This document shows, in pieces, positions 26,413 to 36,495 of a stretch of DNA of 64,000 bases. A program made the translations under genes and the position numbers. The notes below the pieces were generated by a model that was not told the DNA's origin, did no database searches, and worked only from the letters and a program-made list of their open reading frames with translations. Position 1 is the first letter of the stretch, and each line of letters begins with the position of its first letter. This DNA is from Flectobacillus sp. BAB-3569 (lineage in GTDB: Bacteria > Bacteroidota > Bacteroidia > Cytophagales > Spirosomataceae), in assembly GCF_002270355.1 (NCBI RefSeq), contig NZ_NJFZ01000020.1:248039-312038 (forward strand), given 5' to 3'.

Positions 26413-27459
26413 CTAATTTCTTTTCTTCTTCCAGTCTTTAATTGCTTTGAAAGGACCGTATTTATGTTGTAGTTCGGAAAAAGGGTCACTGTAAGGACCA
26501 AAAGGATGGTCAAATGGTTTATCCGCAATTTTAGGCCAATCATGACTCAAATCTTTATGCGGTCTGATTTGTGAATTGATATATGCTGCTACGTCCCAAG
26601 CCTCCTCGTCACTCAATTGCGTATTTTGGTAGGTAACGCCCAAGGGCATATTGTATTTGACATACCCTGCCAAATTGGACATACGATACAACCCAGCTCC
26701 ATCATTATAACTATTTTTACCCCAAAGCGGCGGATAGGTAAATTTCTTCCCTCCTTCTGCCAACACACCTTGTCCATCTGCCTGATGACAACTTTGGCAT
26801 TTTTGGGTGTAAATTTCCGCTCCTTTTGTTGGGTCTGCTGCACGCTGGAGTAGTTTTAGTTTGAAAATACCTGTCCCCTTTGGCGTATGTTTTTTCTCTA
26901 CGTCGGAGCCTATCCAGTCCATATATGCGACGATAGCCCGCATTTCTTTACTGGTCGAATCTAAGGGTTTTCCATTCAAGCTTCTCTCAAAACAATCATT
27001 AATTCGCTTCTCCTTTGATTCTAGTCTCCCTGAGCGAGCACGAAATTTGGGATAGGTAGATGCCACAGCAAAATAGTTATTTCCCCATGCTTTTGTACCT
27101 GCATTCAAATGGCAATTTTGACAATTCATTCCATTAGAAATATGAGATACTGTGCCGTTGGGACCTAAATATTCAGCAGTATTGGCAATCAAATCCTTTC
27201 CATAATTAATCAAATCTCGTTGATCTTTGTTAAGTCTAGCCAATCGCCAATCGGCGGGTGCTTCCAACAAGTGTGTAAAATTAGAATCAGGAAGCTGGAA
27301 TTTTTTTACCAAAAGTGAGTCTGGTGAATTTGCACTATAGGATGGTTTTTCATTGATGATTAAACCTAAAACTGTAAAAACCAAAACAACTAGAACCGAG
27401 ACCAGTCCTAGCATCATTTTGGTAGAAAAACCCAAAGATTTGTCTATATTTTCTTGCAT
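26413..27459 (-). CDS. TsdA-like dihaem cytochrome c (thiosulfate dehydrogenase family)
   Basis: The 348-residue protein is anchored by an N-terminal membrane helix (about residues 14-33) and carries two haem-binding motifs: 'GMNCQNCHLNAG' (C-x-x-C-H) and 'KCQSCHQADGQG'. Between them is 'RINDCFERSLNGKPLDS', which matches the segment of TsdA that supplies an unusual Cys ligand to the first haem. TsdA enzymes interconvert thiosulfate and tetrathionate in the periplasm. The DsrE protein encoded downstream fits a sulfur role. Substrate and direction are not provable from sequence. Confidence 0.82.
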   Translation of the reverse strand: MQENIDKSLGFSTKMMLGLVSVLVVLVFTVLGLIINEKPSYSANSPDSLLVKKFQLPDSNFTHLLEAPADWRLARLNKDQRDLINYGKDLIANTAEYLGPNGTVSHISNGMNCQNCHLNAGTKAWGNNYFAVASTYPKFRARSGRLESKEKRINDCFERSLNGKPLDSTSKEMRAIVAYMDWIGSDVEKKHTPKGTGIFKLKLLQRAADPTKGAEIYTQKCQSCHQADGQGVLAEGGKKFTYPPLWGKNSYNDGAGLYRMSNLAGYVKYNMPLGVTYQNTQLSDEEAWDVAAYINSQIRPHKDLSHDWPKIADKPFDHPFGPYSDPFSELQHKYGPFKAIKDWKKKRN

Positions 27460-27571
27460 AACTTTAAACTAAATGAGTGAATTTAGAATTATCCTATTTA
27501 ATCAATCAATATGATTCAAAGTTAGACGAGTAAAATATTGAATTCTGTAACATCTGTCACAAACCTAGAAA

Positions 27572-28120
27572 CTACTGGCAATCTTCCAGCCAATGTTCTA
27601 TCATGAAGCTCTTATCTTTTTTGGAATACGCAGCAATAGGCTTGGTCCAAGAGAGCTTTTCAAGTTGTTCTAACATACAACTTTTATCATGAAAAACCAT
27701 TTTTAGATTTTGTCTTGACATCCATAAGATGGGAGAATCAGGCGTCTCGCTAAAAAAATACAGCGTATTATTGGCATCGCCCACATAGTTATCTTGAGAA
27801 TAAACCACTAGTTTTCCGAGTTGCTCAACTTTATAAAAGCTACCTTCAAAAAAACGATATACGTCTTTATCCTCCTCCTGATAACCCCAAAAATGGTGTA
27901 TATCATAAATTTTAGTTTGACCATCTTTGATATGTACTTCTATCGCCCCTTTACTCGCTTTCCAGTCCACCGAACGGATATCCTGCGTGGCAATATTTGG
28001 CAGGGTAATGTCTTTACTATTACCTAAAATTCTTGAAATATGATTGCCTTTGGGTTGTTTTCCAGCTTTAGCCTGAAAGGTCAACAGGCTTAAAAGCAAA
28101 AGTGAAATAATGGTTCTCAT
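27572..28120 (-). CDS. Exported protein of unknown function
   Basis: The 182-residue protein has a signal peptide (MRTIISLLLLSLLTFQAKAG) and a beta-rich mature part ('GAIEVHIKDGQTKIYDIHHF', 'GKLVVYSQDNYVGD', 'SPILWMSRQNLKMVFHD'). No family is recognised. It lies between an RND adaptor gene upstream and the TsdA-like gene downstream on the same strand. A hairpin separates it from the adaptor gene, so it may not belong to that operon. Confidence 0.65.
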   Translation of the reverse strand: MRTIISLLLLSLLTFQAKAGKQPKGNHISRILGNSKDITLPNIATQDIRSVDWKASKGAIEVHIKDGQTKIYDIHHFWGYQEEDKDVYRFFEGSFYKVEQLGKLVVYSQDNYVGDANNTLYFFSETPDSPILWMSRQNLKMVFHDKSCMLEQLEKLSWTKPIAAYSKKDKSFMIEHWLEDCQ

Positions 28121-28156
28121 AGTTTTGTTTCATTAAATTGTTGGTACGTATTTTGG

Positions 28157-28197
28157 AGCACTGGTCGTTTTACTAAATAGATTATTCGACCAGTGCT
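28157..28197. terminator. Hairpin terminator after the second adaptor gene
   Basis: AGCACTGGTCG and CGACCAGTGCT form an 11-bp perfect stem across 19 bases, four bases after the adaptor stop codon. T-rich sequence follows only on the plus strand. The GCACTGG core again resembles the REP-like palindromes elsewhere in the window. Confidence 0.6.
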
Positions 28198-28201
28198 TTT
28201 C

Positions 28202-29308
28202 TTATAATTTCGTTTTTACAGCTACGCCATTCGGTATTTCGTCAGATGCCGTTTTGAGCACTGTATCGCCAGACTTGATATCACCAAAAATTTCTACTTT
28301 ACCCTCTGCTTCTATGCCTTTTTTTACTTCAACCCATGAAGCTATTCCGTTTTCTACCTTTACCACAAAGCATTTTTCTAAGGTAGTGGCTACTGCCGAA
28401 CTAGGTACGGTAAGGCTAGTCGTATTGCGCTGAAAAGGTAAAGTCACTTGTGTATAGGTACCCGATACCAACTGTAATTGAGGATTCTGAACATCAATTT
28501 CGATGAGTTCAGAGCGAGTTTGTTTGCTAACGTTATGAGATATACGACTTACTTTTCCTGCAAACTTCTTATCTGGTAGATTCATTACAGAAAAAGAGAT
28601 AGGCTGATTCAATCGAATCGCACTGATATATCTTTCAGGAACTGGAATTCTTAAACGAAGTCTATTTTCTTGTTTGATTTTAAAAATAGCAACAGCACTT
28701 TTATCATTTGGCCCCACAAAAGCCCCAGGCGACAAACGACGTTCGGCAACTACTCCATCAAATGGCGCTTTGATAGATAGATATTCGGTCATCACTTGAA
28801 TGGATTGATAAACAGCTTTTGTTCCTAACCAAGTCAAACTATCCGACACAATCTTTGAATGTGCAATATCCAAATCATTAGGCGAAACCGTCCCAGGGGT
28901 TTGATTGGCTTTTTGCAATCTTTTATACACCGATTTACTCGTATTGAGTTGTGACTCAGCCGAACGCATTTTGGCAGTTGCTTCTGCCAATTGCAGACTT
29001 AGTTCAGGCGCGTCGAGAACCGCTAGTACTTGCCCAGTGCTCACACGGTCGCCAATATCAACATTAATTCTTTTGATGTATCCATTCACTTTAGGGAAAA
29101 GGTCAGTTTCAAAGTAACTTTCTAATTCGCCTGGAATTTGTAATTCTTGACTAGGCTTTGCACTTTCTACCTTGATAGCAGGGTATATCACTTGCTCCTC
29201 GGTATTAGAACTGATAGGTTCTGATTTGGATTGAGTACAAGAATCCAATAAAATTTGGCTTGTCAAAGCCGCCAATATGATAAGATGTGAGAGTTTCATA
29301 ACGTTCAA
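28202..29308 (-). CDS. Periplasmic adaptor of the second RND efflux system, lipoprotein
   Basis: The 368-residue adaptor has a lipoprotein-type leader ('ILLDSCTQSKSEP') and the lipoyl-like and barrel segments of the HlyD/AcrA family: 'GYIKRINVDIGDRVSTGQVL', a short coiled-coil ('LQLAEATAKMRSAESQLNTS'), 'IKAPFDGVVAERRLSPGAFV' and 'SGTYTQVTLPFQRNTTSLTV'. It is encoded after the pump rather than before it, unlike the first efflux locus. The short hairpin suggests a pump of the multidrug or MdtABC/NFE kind more than a metal pump, but the substrate is unknown. Confidence 0.9.
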   Translation of the reverse strand: MNVMKLSHLIILAALTSQILLDSCTQSKSEPISSNTEEQVIYPAIKVESAKPSQELQIPGELESYFETDLFPKVNGYIKRINVDIGDRVSTGQVLAVLDAPELSLQLAEATAKMRSAESQLNTSKSVYKRLQKANQTPGTVSPNDLDIAHSKIVSDSLTWLGTKAVYQSIQVMTEYLSIKAPFDGVVAERRLSPGAFVGPNDKSAVAIFKIKQENRLRLRIPVPERYISAIRLNQPISFSVMNLPDKKFAGKVSRISHNVSKQTRSELIEIDVQNPQLQLVSGTYTQVTLPFQRNTTSLTVPSSAVATTLEKCFVVKVENGIASWVEVKKGIEAEGKVEIFGDIKSGDTVLKTASDEIPNGVAVKTKL

Positions 29309-29325
29309 TATTTTGAATCTGAATA

Positions 29326-32300
29326 TTAGTTTTTATCCTCAGGATTTAAAGAAGGAGATGCAAGTGAGCTATTTTTCTGAACGGCCGCAAATACGACAGG
29401 CAATACCAACAAGGCAGCAAACGTTGAGGCCACCAATCCACCAATCACCGCACGACCCAGTGGTGCACTTTGCTCACCCGATTCGCTCATACCACTTGCC
29501 ATCGGAATCATCCCTACGACCATGGCAATAGAGGTCATCAAAATCGGACGCAAACGAACTGCACCAGCTACCTTAGCAGCTTGATAGGAATCTTTGTAGG
29601 TCAGTCGAAGAGTTTCGGCATTAGTTACCAATAACAATGCATTCGCAACTGATACCCCCACTGACATAATAATACCCATATAGGATTGCAGATTGAGAGT
29701 ACTTCCTGTTGCCAAAAGAATCAAAATCGAGCCAGCTAACACGGCAGGAATTGTCACTAATACCACACCTGACACTTTAAATGACTGGTAATTAGCCGCT
29801 AGCAACAGGAAAATCACCACAATAGCCAGTGCCAAACCCGAGCTTAAACTTTGAAGGGTTTCCTCCAAAAGTTTCGCCATACCTTTCAATTCTACGACCG
29901 TTCCTTTAGGTGTTTCTCCTGCCTGAGCAATGGCACGATTGACATCAACAGTAGCCGTTCCCAAGTCAACCTGATGGATATTTGCCGAAACTGTCACGAT
30001 ACGGCGAGGTCCTACACGGTCATATTCCCCAGGAATAGTTGTTGACGTAATGGTAGCGACATCTCCTAATGTTGGTCGTAATTGTCCCGAAATCAGTGGA
30101 ATATTTTCCATATCCTGTACCGATGACATTTCGTATTCAGGTAAGGCAACTTGAACTTGGTAGGCATAGCCTTTCTTTTCGTCTAACCAAAAGTTTTTGG
30201 CAGTAAAACGACTCGAAGAGGTGGCTGCGACAACCGATTTGGAAACCATGTCGGCGGTTAATCCAAACTGCGCCAAACGAACTCTGTCTATTTTAATATC
30301 AAAACTCGGATAGTTCAATGGTTGATTAATACGAATATCGCGGAGGTACGGAATTTTCTTTAATACAGCTATCAGTTGATTAGCATACTTTTGCCCATCC
30401 TTCAAATCCTTTCCTCCTATTCTTACCTCAATTGGCGTTAATGAACCTTGACTCATAATTTTATCCGTTAAATCAATAGGCTCAAAAGACACATTTACAC
30501 CCGATAATTGCTCACGCACCTTTTTACGAATTTCATCTTTTAGGTTATCCAATGAAGTCATTTCATATTCCTTTGCAATATTGACTTGAAGCGTCGCCTC
30601 ATGCGGACCTGCATTGAATACATACAAGGAACTTGTTCCATAACTAGACGGCGTCATACCTACAAATGCCGAAGAAATCTCTATATTCTTGTCTTGAACA
30701 ATGCTTTTAATGATGCCTATGACCTGTTTTACGACTAATTCGGTACGTTCAATGCGTTTACCTTGTTCTCCTATAATTCTTACCTGAAATTGGTGAGAGT
30801 GGTTGAGTTTTGGCATCATATCTTTTCCAATTTTCATAAAACCAACCACCACAACACCAATCGTCACAACAAGATAGCCGAGAATTAAAGCCTTTTTCTG
30901 ATTCATCAAACTTTCTAAGAGTCGTAGATAACCCAGTTTGAACTTCTCAAATCCTGAGATTTTTTCTGGATGTTTTTCTTCATACTCTTCCATAGCCTCT
31001 TCGTGTGGGCTGTCCAAATCGTTCAAGATTTTTTTCTCATGTTTTGCTGGATGTTCATGTCCTTTTAGCCACCAGTTTGCCAATACTGGCACAAGAGTTT
31101 GAGAAAAATAAAAGAAGCAATCATCGAAAAGCCTACCGCCAGCGACAAAGGCATAAACATCCCTTTGGGAACGCCCGTCATCAATAATGCAGGGGCAAAA
31201 ACAGCCAAAATACAAAGCGTAATCAAGACCAAAGGAAAAGAAACTTCACGAGTGGCATCCAAAATAGCCCAAGCTTTGGACTTGCCCATTTCCAAATGTT
31301 GGTGGATATTTTCGATTACTACAGTCGCTTGGTCAACCAAGATACCAATAGCCAAAGCAAGTCCTGACAAAGTCATAATATTGATGGTTTCTCCTACCAA
31401 ATTCAGGGCTAAAATGGCCACCAACAACGAAGTAGGAATAGTAATGATTACCACAAGCGAACTTCTTAAATCACCCAAGAAAAGTAATACCACCAAGCCC
31501 GTCAGCAAGGCTCCAATCAAACCTTCTGTACCTAAACTTTCCACGGCATTGGTCACATATACCGACTGGTCAAAGACATATTTTAGCTCTACATAGTCAG
31601 GTAAAAGCGATTGCATTTCTGGCATTTTTGCCTTCAACGCTTTCACAACACTCATCGTTGAAGCATCCGACGTTTTGGTGAGCGGAATATAAACCGAGCG
31701 CTTTCCATCCACCAAAGCATATCCAACTGTCACATCGGCGGCATCTTCAACCGAGGCTACATCTCGCAAGAATACCGTAGTACCCGTTAATCGTTTGATA
31801 GGTACATTCAAAAAATCCTCCACATGTTTCATCACCGAGTTGATTGGCGTCATATAAGTATAGTCGCCCACACGCACATTCCCAGCAGGAGAAATTTGGT
31901 TATTTTTAACCACCGACTGCACAATTTCATCAGGTGTTAACTGATAACTACGCATTGCTTCTGGGTCTACACGAACAACAACTGTCCGTTCATTTCCACC
32001 AAAAGGTGATGGCGAAGACGCCCCAGGAATTTGTGAAAACAAGGGTCGAATTTTAGTAGAAGCCAAATCTTGCAATTCATTCAAATCCGCTTTTTTACTA
32101 CTAAAAACTAATTGTCCTACAGGCAAATTGGTCGCATCAAATCGTACAACTGTGGGAGGAACAGTCCCTGGAGGCATATAGTTTAAGGAGCGGTTCACGT
32201 TATTGGCAACCTCTCCCGCGGCCTGCGCCATGTTTACATTTTCGTAAAAAGTTAGCTTTACAATACATAAGCCTTGAACATTTCGAACCTCTATATCTTT

Positions 32301-32534
32301 TACCCCTGATACATACAACATCTGGTTTTGATAACGAGTAGAGATGAAGCCTTCCAATTGGGCTGGCGTCATTCCGCCGTAAGGTTGGGCAATGTAAATG
32401 GTTGGCAAATTCAGTTTTGGAAAAATATCAATGGGTATTTTGAATAAAGCCAAAATCGAAAATATCGTTAGCCCAAGTATTGCCACAATGACCGTAATGG
32501 GTTTCGATAAGGCTCCTGTGAGTAATTTGTCCAT
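29326..32534 (-). CDS. RND efflux pump (AcrB-type), split by a one-base deletion
   Basis: The first part from 32534 contains the N-terminal helix, porter domain and the helix-4 region 'ALAIGILVDQATVVIENIHQ', and ends in a wrong frame after 'SMIASFIF'. The second part resumes with 'SQTLVPVLANWWLKG' and continues through the second porter domain to the last helices. One extra base in the five-A run at 31104-31108 (T on the coding strand) restores 'IASFIFSQTLVPVLAN' and a 1069-residue pump of normal length. The signature lacks the acidic metal-pump motif of the CzcA gene, so export of hydrophobic compounds is more likely. It lies 17 bases before the adaptor gene and 61 bases after the TolC gene. 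Confidence 0.9.
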
Positions 32535-32595
32535 ATGTTATCATCATTGAGTTGATAGGTGATTGAAATTATCAAAACCCTATCGCTCGAATTCT

Positions 32596-34011
32596 TTAGT
32601 TAAATTGATTGAGAAAAACATTAAGTTCGCCTTTTGAGACATACTGGTGTAACACAGCTCTCCACACATTATTTCGAGCCACAGCTTCGTCTATTTCAGC
32701 ACGGTTCAAAATCATTTGACTTTGGGTCACCTCCAGAATAGTACCCAAACCAGCTTGGTATCGTGACTGAGCCTGCGCATAAGCAGCTTTGGCAGAGGTC
32801 AGTTGAAGGGGAATTTGCTCAAAAATTTCTTTCGCTTTTTGGTATTCAATCGCCGATTGGACTATTTCTGATTGAAGTTTGATAGTTGCTTCGTCCTTCT
32901 CTTTTTGATAAACCTGACGAAAGGAGTTTTGGGCTGTAGCTTCTTTTTTGATTCTGAAAATGTCAGAAATATTCCAGACTGTAGTCAGACCTAACATATA
33001 GTTATAGGCCCTAAAACCCAGGCCCGAGAGTGATTGGTTGTACACATAATTGCCATCGGCTCCCAAGTGGTCTTCAATCCCCGAACCCTTTGCCCATACC
33101 GCCCCACGAGCCATAATGGCAGGTAAATACGATTTTTGAATACTGTTAATTTTTAGTGTTGAGGCGTTTACACGTGCTTCGAAAAATCGTAGAATCGGAT
33201 GATTGCTAAGATTGTCAGAAGAATTATTGGCTAACGCAAAAGGCTGATTTCCATCCAATTTGCCATCAAGTAACTGATATTGGTTTTGTGGTAAACCTAA
33301 TAATTCTGCCAGTCTTACTTTTTGTTGCTCTGCTAGTTTTTGACTTTCTATTAATAAGATTTTTGCTTTGGCAATATCTGCAACAGCCAAAGAAGTATCT
33401 ACCCCTGCCCTCAATCCTGCAATCGCATTGGCTTTGATGGTTTGGTAAAAAGCTTGTGCTCGTTCCAGATTTTTCTGTTGAATTTTGGTAGCTTCTTGAA
33501 AAACCAAACTCAAAATATAGGCATCTGAAACTTTTGATTTATGCACATAGATTTCTTTTTCGTAATCCAACTTGGCTTGTTGGATACTGGCATTAGCCAC
33601 TCTTAAATCGGCTTCTTTTTTACCAAATGTTGCGAGTTTGTAGCTAGTTAAAATGGTTGTAAAACTGCTAAATACAGGCTCTGACGTGAAGCCATCGATA
33701 TTGGTAGTCCCCGAAGACGGAATAGCAGCACCCTCATTAGAAAAATACGTTCCTCTTACCTGATTAGAGCTGGCAAACAAAGTTTGCGCCTGAAATACCA
33801 CCGAAGGCATCGTATAATTCAACTTTTTGGCTTCGGCATCACGTTCGCTTGCGTCTATCGCCAACATTTTGGCACGTATGGTCGGGTAATTGGTTGTTGC
33901 CGTTTCGACTGCTTGCTGAATACTTAAATTGCTAGGACTATTTTGAGAATATCCTGTCGTACAGCACATTAGCATACCTATTCCCCAATAGACAAATACT
34001 CTTTTATCCAT
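32596..34011 (-). CDS. TolC-family outer membrane efflux protein of the second RND system
   Basis: The 471-residue protein has a signal peptide ('GIGMLMCCTTGYSQ') and two TolC repeats with long helices ('LSIQQAVETATTNYPTIRAK', 'VSDAYILSLVFQEATKIQQK', 'AAYAQAQSRYQAGLGTILEV'). It would form the outer-membrane exit for the RND pump encoded directly downstream. It is the first gene after the two-component pair and has a 302-base region upstream. Confidence 0.9.
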   Translation of the reverse strand: MDKRVFVYWGIGMLMCCTTGYSQNSPSNLSIQQAVETATTNYPTIRAKMLAIDASERDAEAKKLNYTMPSVVFQAQTLFASSNQVRGTYFSNEGAAIPSSGTTNIDGFTSEPVFSSFTTILTSYKLATFGKKEADLRVANASIQQAKLDYEKEIYVHKSKVSDAYILSLVFQEATKIQQKNLERAQAFYQTIKANAIAGLRAGVDTSLAVADIAKAKILLIESQKLAEQQKVRLAELLGLPQNQYQLLDGKLDGNQPFALANNSSDNLSNHPILRFFEARVNASTLKINSIQKSYLPAIMARGAVWAKGSGIEDHLGADGNYVYNQSLSGLGFRAYNYMLGLTTVWNISDIFRIKKEATAQNSFRQVYQKEKDEATIKLQSEIVQSAIEYQKAKEIFEQIPLQLTSAKAAYAQAQSRYQAGLGTILEVTQSQMILNRAEIDEAVARNNVWRAVLHQYVSKGELNVFLNQFN

Positions 34012-34313
34012 AATCTCTGATTGGTTTATGAATCAAAGGTATGTGCCACAACTAAGAGCCTTCTGAGAGAGACATTAAAAAGAGATTAAAGAAATGGGGG
34101 AAATTGACGGATGTTGAGATGAAGAATGTTACGAAGGAATTATTGTTGGCGATAGAGAATTTGGTTAGAGACGTAAAATATTACGTCTCTACAGGATTTC
34201 ATTTTTAATGACTTGAAATTTCAAACAAACTCTAGTTATTACTTCAGTTTAAAACTGTTAAAAAATAAGTCCAAGACTAAGTCTTGAACTAGTAATTTAA
34301 CGATTAACCTCCT
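34012..34313. other. Intergenic region upstream of the second TolC gene
   Basis: This holds the presumed promoter for the TolC-RND-adaptor genes. It also contains a plus-strand protein-like open stretch ('EMKNVTKELLLAIENLV') that ends after an AGAGACGTAA palindrome; this is probably decayed or chance sequence. No gene is supported. Confidence 0.4.
34167..34190. repeat. AGAGACGTAA palindrome
   Basis: AGAGACGTAA aata TTACGTCTCT, a perfect 10-bp hairpin. It belongs to the same broad family as the AGACGCAA palindromes at 7433, 8963 and 37691. Confidence 0.65.
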
Positions 34314-35681
34314 TCAGGCTATAGGCAGTACGATACAAACACAAGTGCCTTGGTTGATTTCTGATTGAATATCGAATTTACCTTTATGGAGTTCGATAAT
34401 TTTTTTGACTAAAGTCAACCCAATACCAGAGCCTTGAATATGGGTACTATTTTTACCACGCATCATTGGCAAAAATACATTTTGAATATCTTCTCTAGAA
34501 ATACCGATACCTTGGTCTCTAAATTCGATTTTTATAAAAGTATCATCCTTAGAAAGAGTAACCTCGATGGGCTTTTTATTGGAGTATTTACAAGCATTAT
34601 CCAACACATTTATAAGCGCTGAACGAAGCAAATGCAGCATTCCATTGACCAGTTCTCCCTCCTCAGACTCAGTAAAGCTATCATCTATCTTAAAATTGAG
34701 GAATTGCTTCGGATATTTCTGATTAATCACATCAATCGTATCCATAACTAATTCGAGGATATTTATTGAATGCATGAATATCGGTGAAGAAATAGATTCC
34801 ACTTCAGTCAAATACAATAAATTATTTGACAAATCGATGGCTCTATTTACCTGTAAAAGTGCTTCTTGAATACTATTTTTCTGTGCCTCTTCACTTTGGT
34901 CGTAAGCTAATGAGGTTTGTAATACGCCTTTGGTAATGGTCAATGGTGTTCGTAATTCGTGTGAAGCGTAGGAGATAAAGCGCTTTTGATTTTCGCCCAG
35001 TTTTTGAATTTTTTCCAATAATTGATTAATCGCATCCGCTAAAACAGAAGCTTCATTCTGCTCATTTTCGAAGTTTTTAATACGAAAACCAAAGTCCGAA
35101 ATAGCCGCTTCACCCAATTGTGCATTGAGTCGATCGAAAGGTTGCATTGCTCTTTTTGAAAAAAAATACCCTGTCAAACTAATGATAATCAGCGCTAGGA
35201 GATTACCAATAAAGATAGAATATCGCAAAGTATCACTCATGTTATGCCCATGCAAGTCATAGGCCGTAACGATAACAACGAATACCCTCCCGTTCTGCCA
35301 GTAAGATATTCCCAGACCCTCTTTTGGATAGCCCAAGCGTGTATTATGGTAGGTAAAATATACTTTTTTTTCTGCCCTAATTTGATTCAGAAGGCTTGTT
35401 TCGGGGAAATAATCATGGTTGGCATCAGAGGTATATACTATCTTGTTTTTGTCATCGTATACGGCTTCATATTGCTCACTTAGTGGAAAGAAAAATTCCT
35501 TTTTGAAGCGACTTAAACTTTTGACAAAACGTTTTGTGGCCTCCGTTCTTGAATTCAAGCGGTCGTGCATCAAATTTTCTCTGTAGCTTTCATAAGAGAA
35601 ATATACATACAAAGAAAAAAGGATAAGAATAGCCGATACCACAAATAGAAAGGCAATGATAATGCGTTGTTTAATTGTCAT
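34314..35681 (-). CDS. Sensor histidine kinase of the second efflux locus
   Basis: The intact 455-residue kinase has two membrane helices (about residues 8-28 and 155-175) around a short periplasmic sensor, a HAMP segment, the H-box 'FISYASHELRTPLTITKGVL', an N-box ('LINVLDNACKYSNKKP') and the G-box 'GSGIGLTLVKKIIELHKG'. Its ATG overlaps the stop of the response regulator (ATGA). It probably senses a periplasmic signal and controls the efflux genes downstream (inferred from position and from the parallel with the first locus). Confidence 0.93.
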   Translation of the reverse strand: MTIKQRIIIAFLFVVSAILILFSLYVYFSYESYRENLMHDRLNSRTEATKRFVKSLSRFKKEFFFPLSEQYEAVYDDKNKIVYTSDANHDYFPETSLLNQIRAEKKVYFTYHNTRLGYPKEGLGISYWQNGRVFVVIVTAYDLHGHNMSDTLRYSIFIGNLLALIIISLTGYFFSKRAMQPFDRLNAQLGEAAISDFGFRIKNFENEQNEASVLADAINQLLEKIQKLGENQKRFISYASHELRTPLTITKGVLQTSLAYDQSEEAQKNSIQEALLQVNRAIDLSNNLLYLTEVESISSPIFMHSINILELVMDTIDVINQKYPKQFLNFKIDDSFTESEEGELVNGMLHLLRSALINVLDNACKYSNKKPIEVTLSKDDTFIKIEFRDQGIGISREDIQNVFLPMMRGKNSTHIQGSGIGLTLVKKIIELHKGKFDIQSEINQGTCVCIVLPIA

Positions 35682-36355
35682 TCTTCTCGTAAGGAATAGC
35701 CTCTCCCAATGATGGTATGAAGCAGTTTGTGATCAAAATCTTTATCTAACTTCCTTCTCAGATACGTAATGTACACATCTATGACATTGGTATTTGTATC
35801 AAAATTTAAGTCCCAGACCTTTTCTAAAATATCTACCCTACTTACGACTTTTCCTTTATTGAGTAGCAGATATTCCAGCAAATCGTATTCTCGTTTGGTG
35901 AGTTCAATTTTTTTACCTGAACGAGTTACTTCTTGTGTGTCAAGATTCAGTTTTAAGTCTGCAATTTCCAGAATTTTGCTTGGTTTAGCGCCAAACATAT
36001 TCCGACGACCAAGTGCCTTCACTCTCAATAACAACTCTTTAAATTCAAAGGGTTTAGCCAAATAATCATCAGCACCAGCGTTGAAACCTATTTCTTTATC
36101 TTCGATGGTACTCAATGCGGTTAGCATCATTACGGGGGTAGATGCCCAATTATTTTTGATGAATTTACAAAGCTCAAAGCCATTGATACTGGGCAAATTG
36201 ACATCCAAAATTACCACATCATAAGGTTTTTGGGACAAAATCCTTTGACCAATCAATCCGTCGTAGGCTATCTCTAAATTGATGTTTTCGCTAGAAAAAC
36301 CTTTCTGAATAAAGCCCGCCAGTTTGGGGTCGTCTTCTACTAATAGTACTTGCAT
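35678..36355 (-). CDS. OmpR-family response regulator of the second efflux locus
   Basis: The 225-residue protein has a receiver domain with Asp in 'YDVVILDVNLPSINGFELC' and Lys in 'DDYLAKPFE', followed by a winged-helix domain ('LTKREYDLLEYLLLNKGKVV', 'IDVYITYLRRKLD'). It is similar in layout to the regulator at 20310-20996, suggesting an ancestral duplication of the whole unit. It is divergent from the VOC gene, with a 140-base shared upstream region. Confidence 0.93.
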   Translation of the reverse strand: MQVLLVEDDPKLAGFIQKGFSSENINLEIAYDGLIGQRILSQKPYDVVILDVNLPSINGFELCKFIKNNWASTPVMMLTALSTIEDKEIGFNAGADDYLAKPFEFKELLLRVKALGRRNMFGAKPSKILEIADLKLNLDTQEVTRSGKKIELTKREYDLLEYLLLNKGKVVSRVDILEKVWDLNFDTNTNVIDVYITYLRRKLDKDFDHKLLHTIIGRGYSLREE

Positions 36356-36495
36356 AAATTTAATTGAGTGTATTTATTGAGAAATTCTTACACGAAAGAA
36401 GGTCGAAATTAAAAAACCTTTGTTGAGTTCTTGGAACGATTTACCCGCTAAAAGGTTTAAAAGAAATACATAACCTCCTAAAACTTTTTCAAAAA

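Noticed and set aside
31099-31596. Plus-strand 165-codon open frame
   Set aside because: It is antisense to the conserved RND pump frame and has no protein-like features of its own.
34060-34208. Plus-strand protein-like stretch before the second TolC gene
   Set aside because: No start codon with support, it is short, and it ends in a palindromic repeat. Treated as chance or relic.
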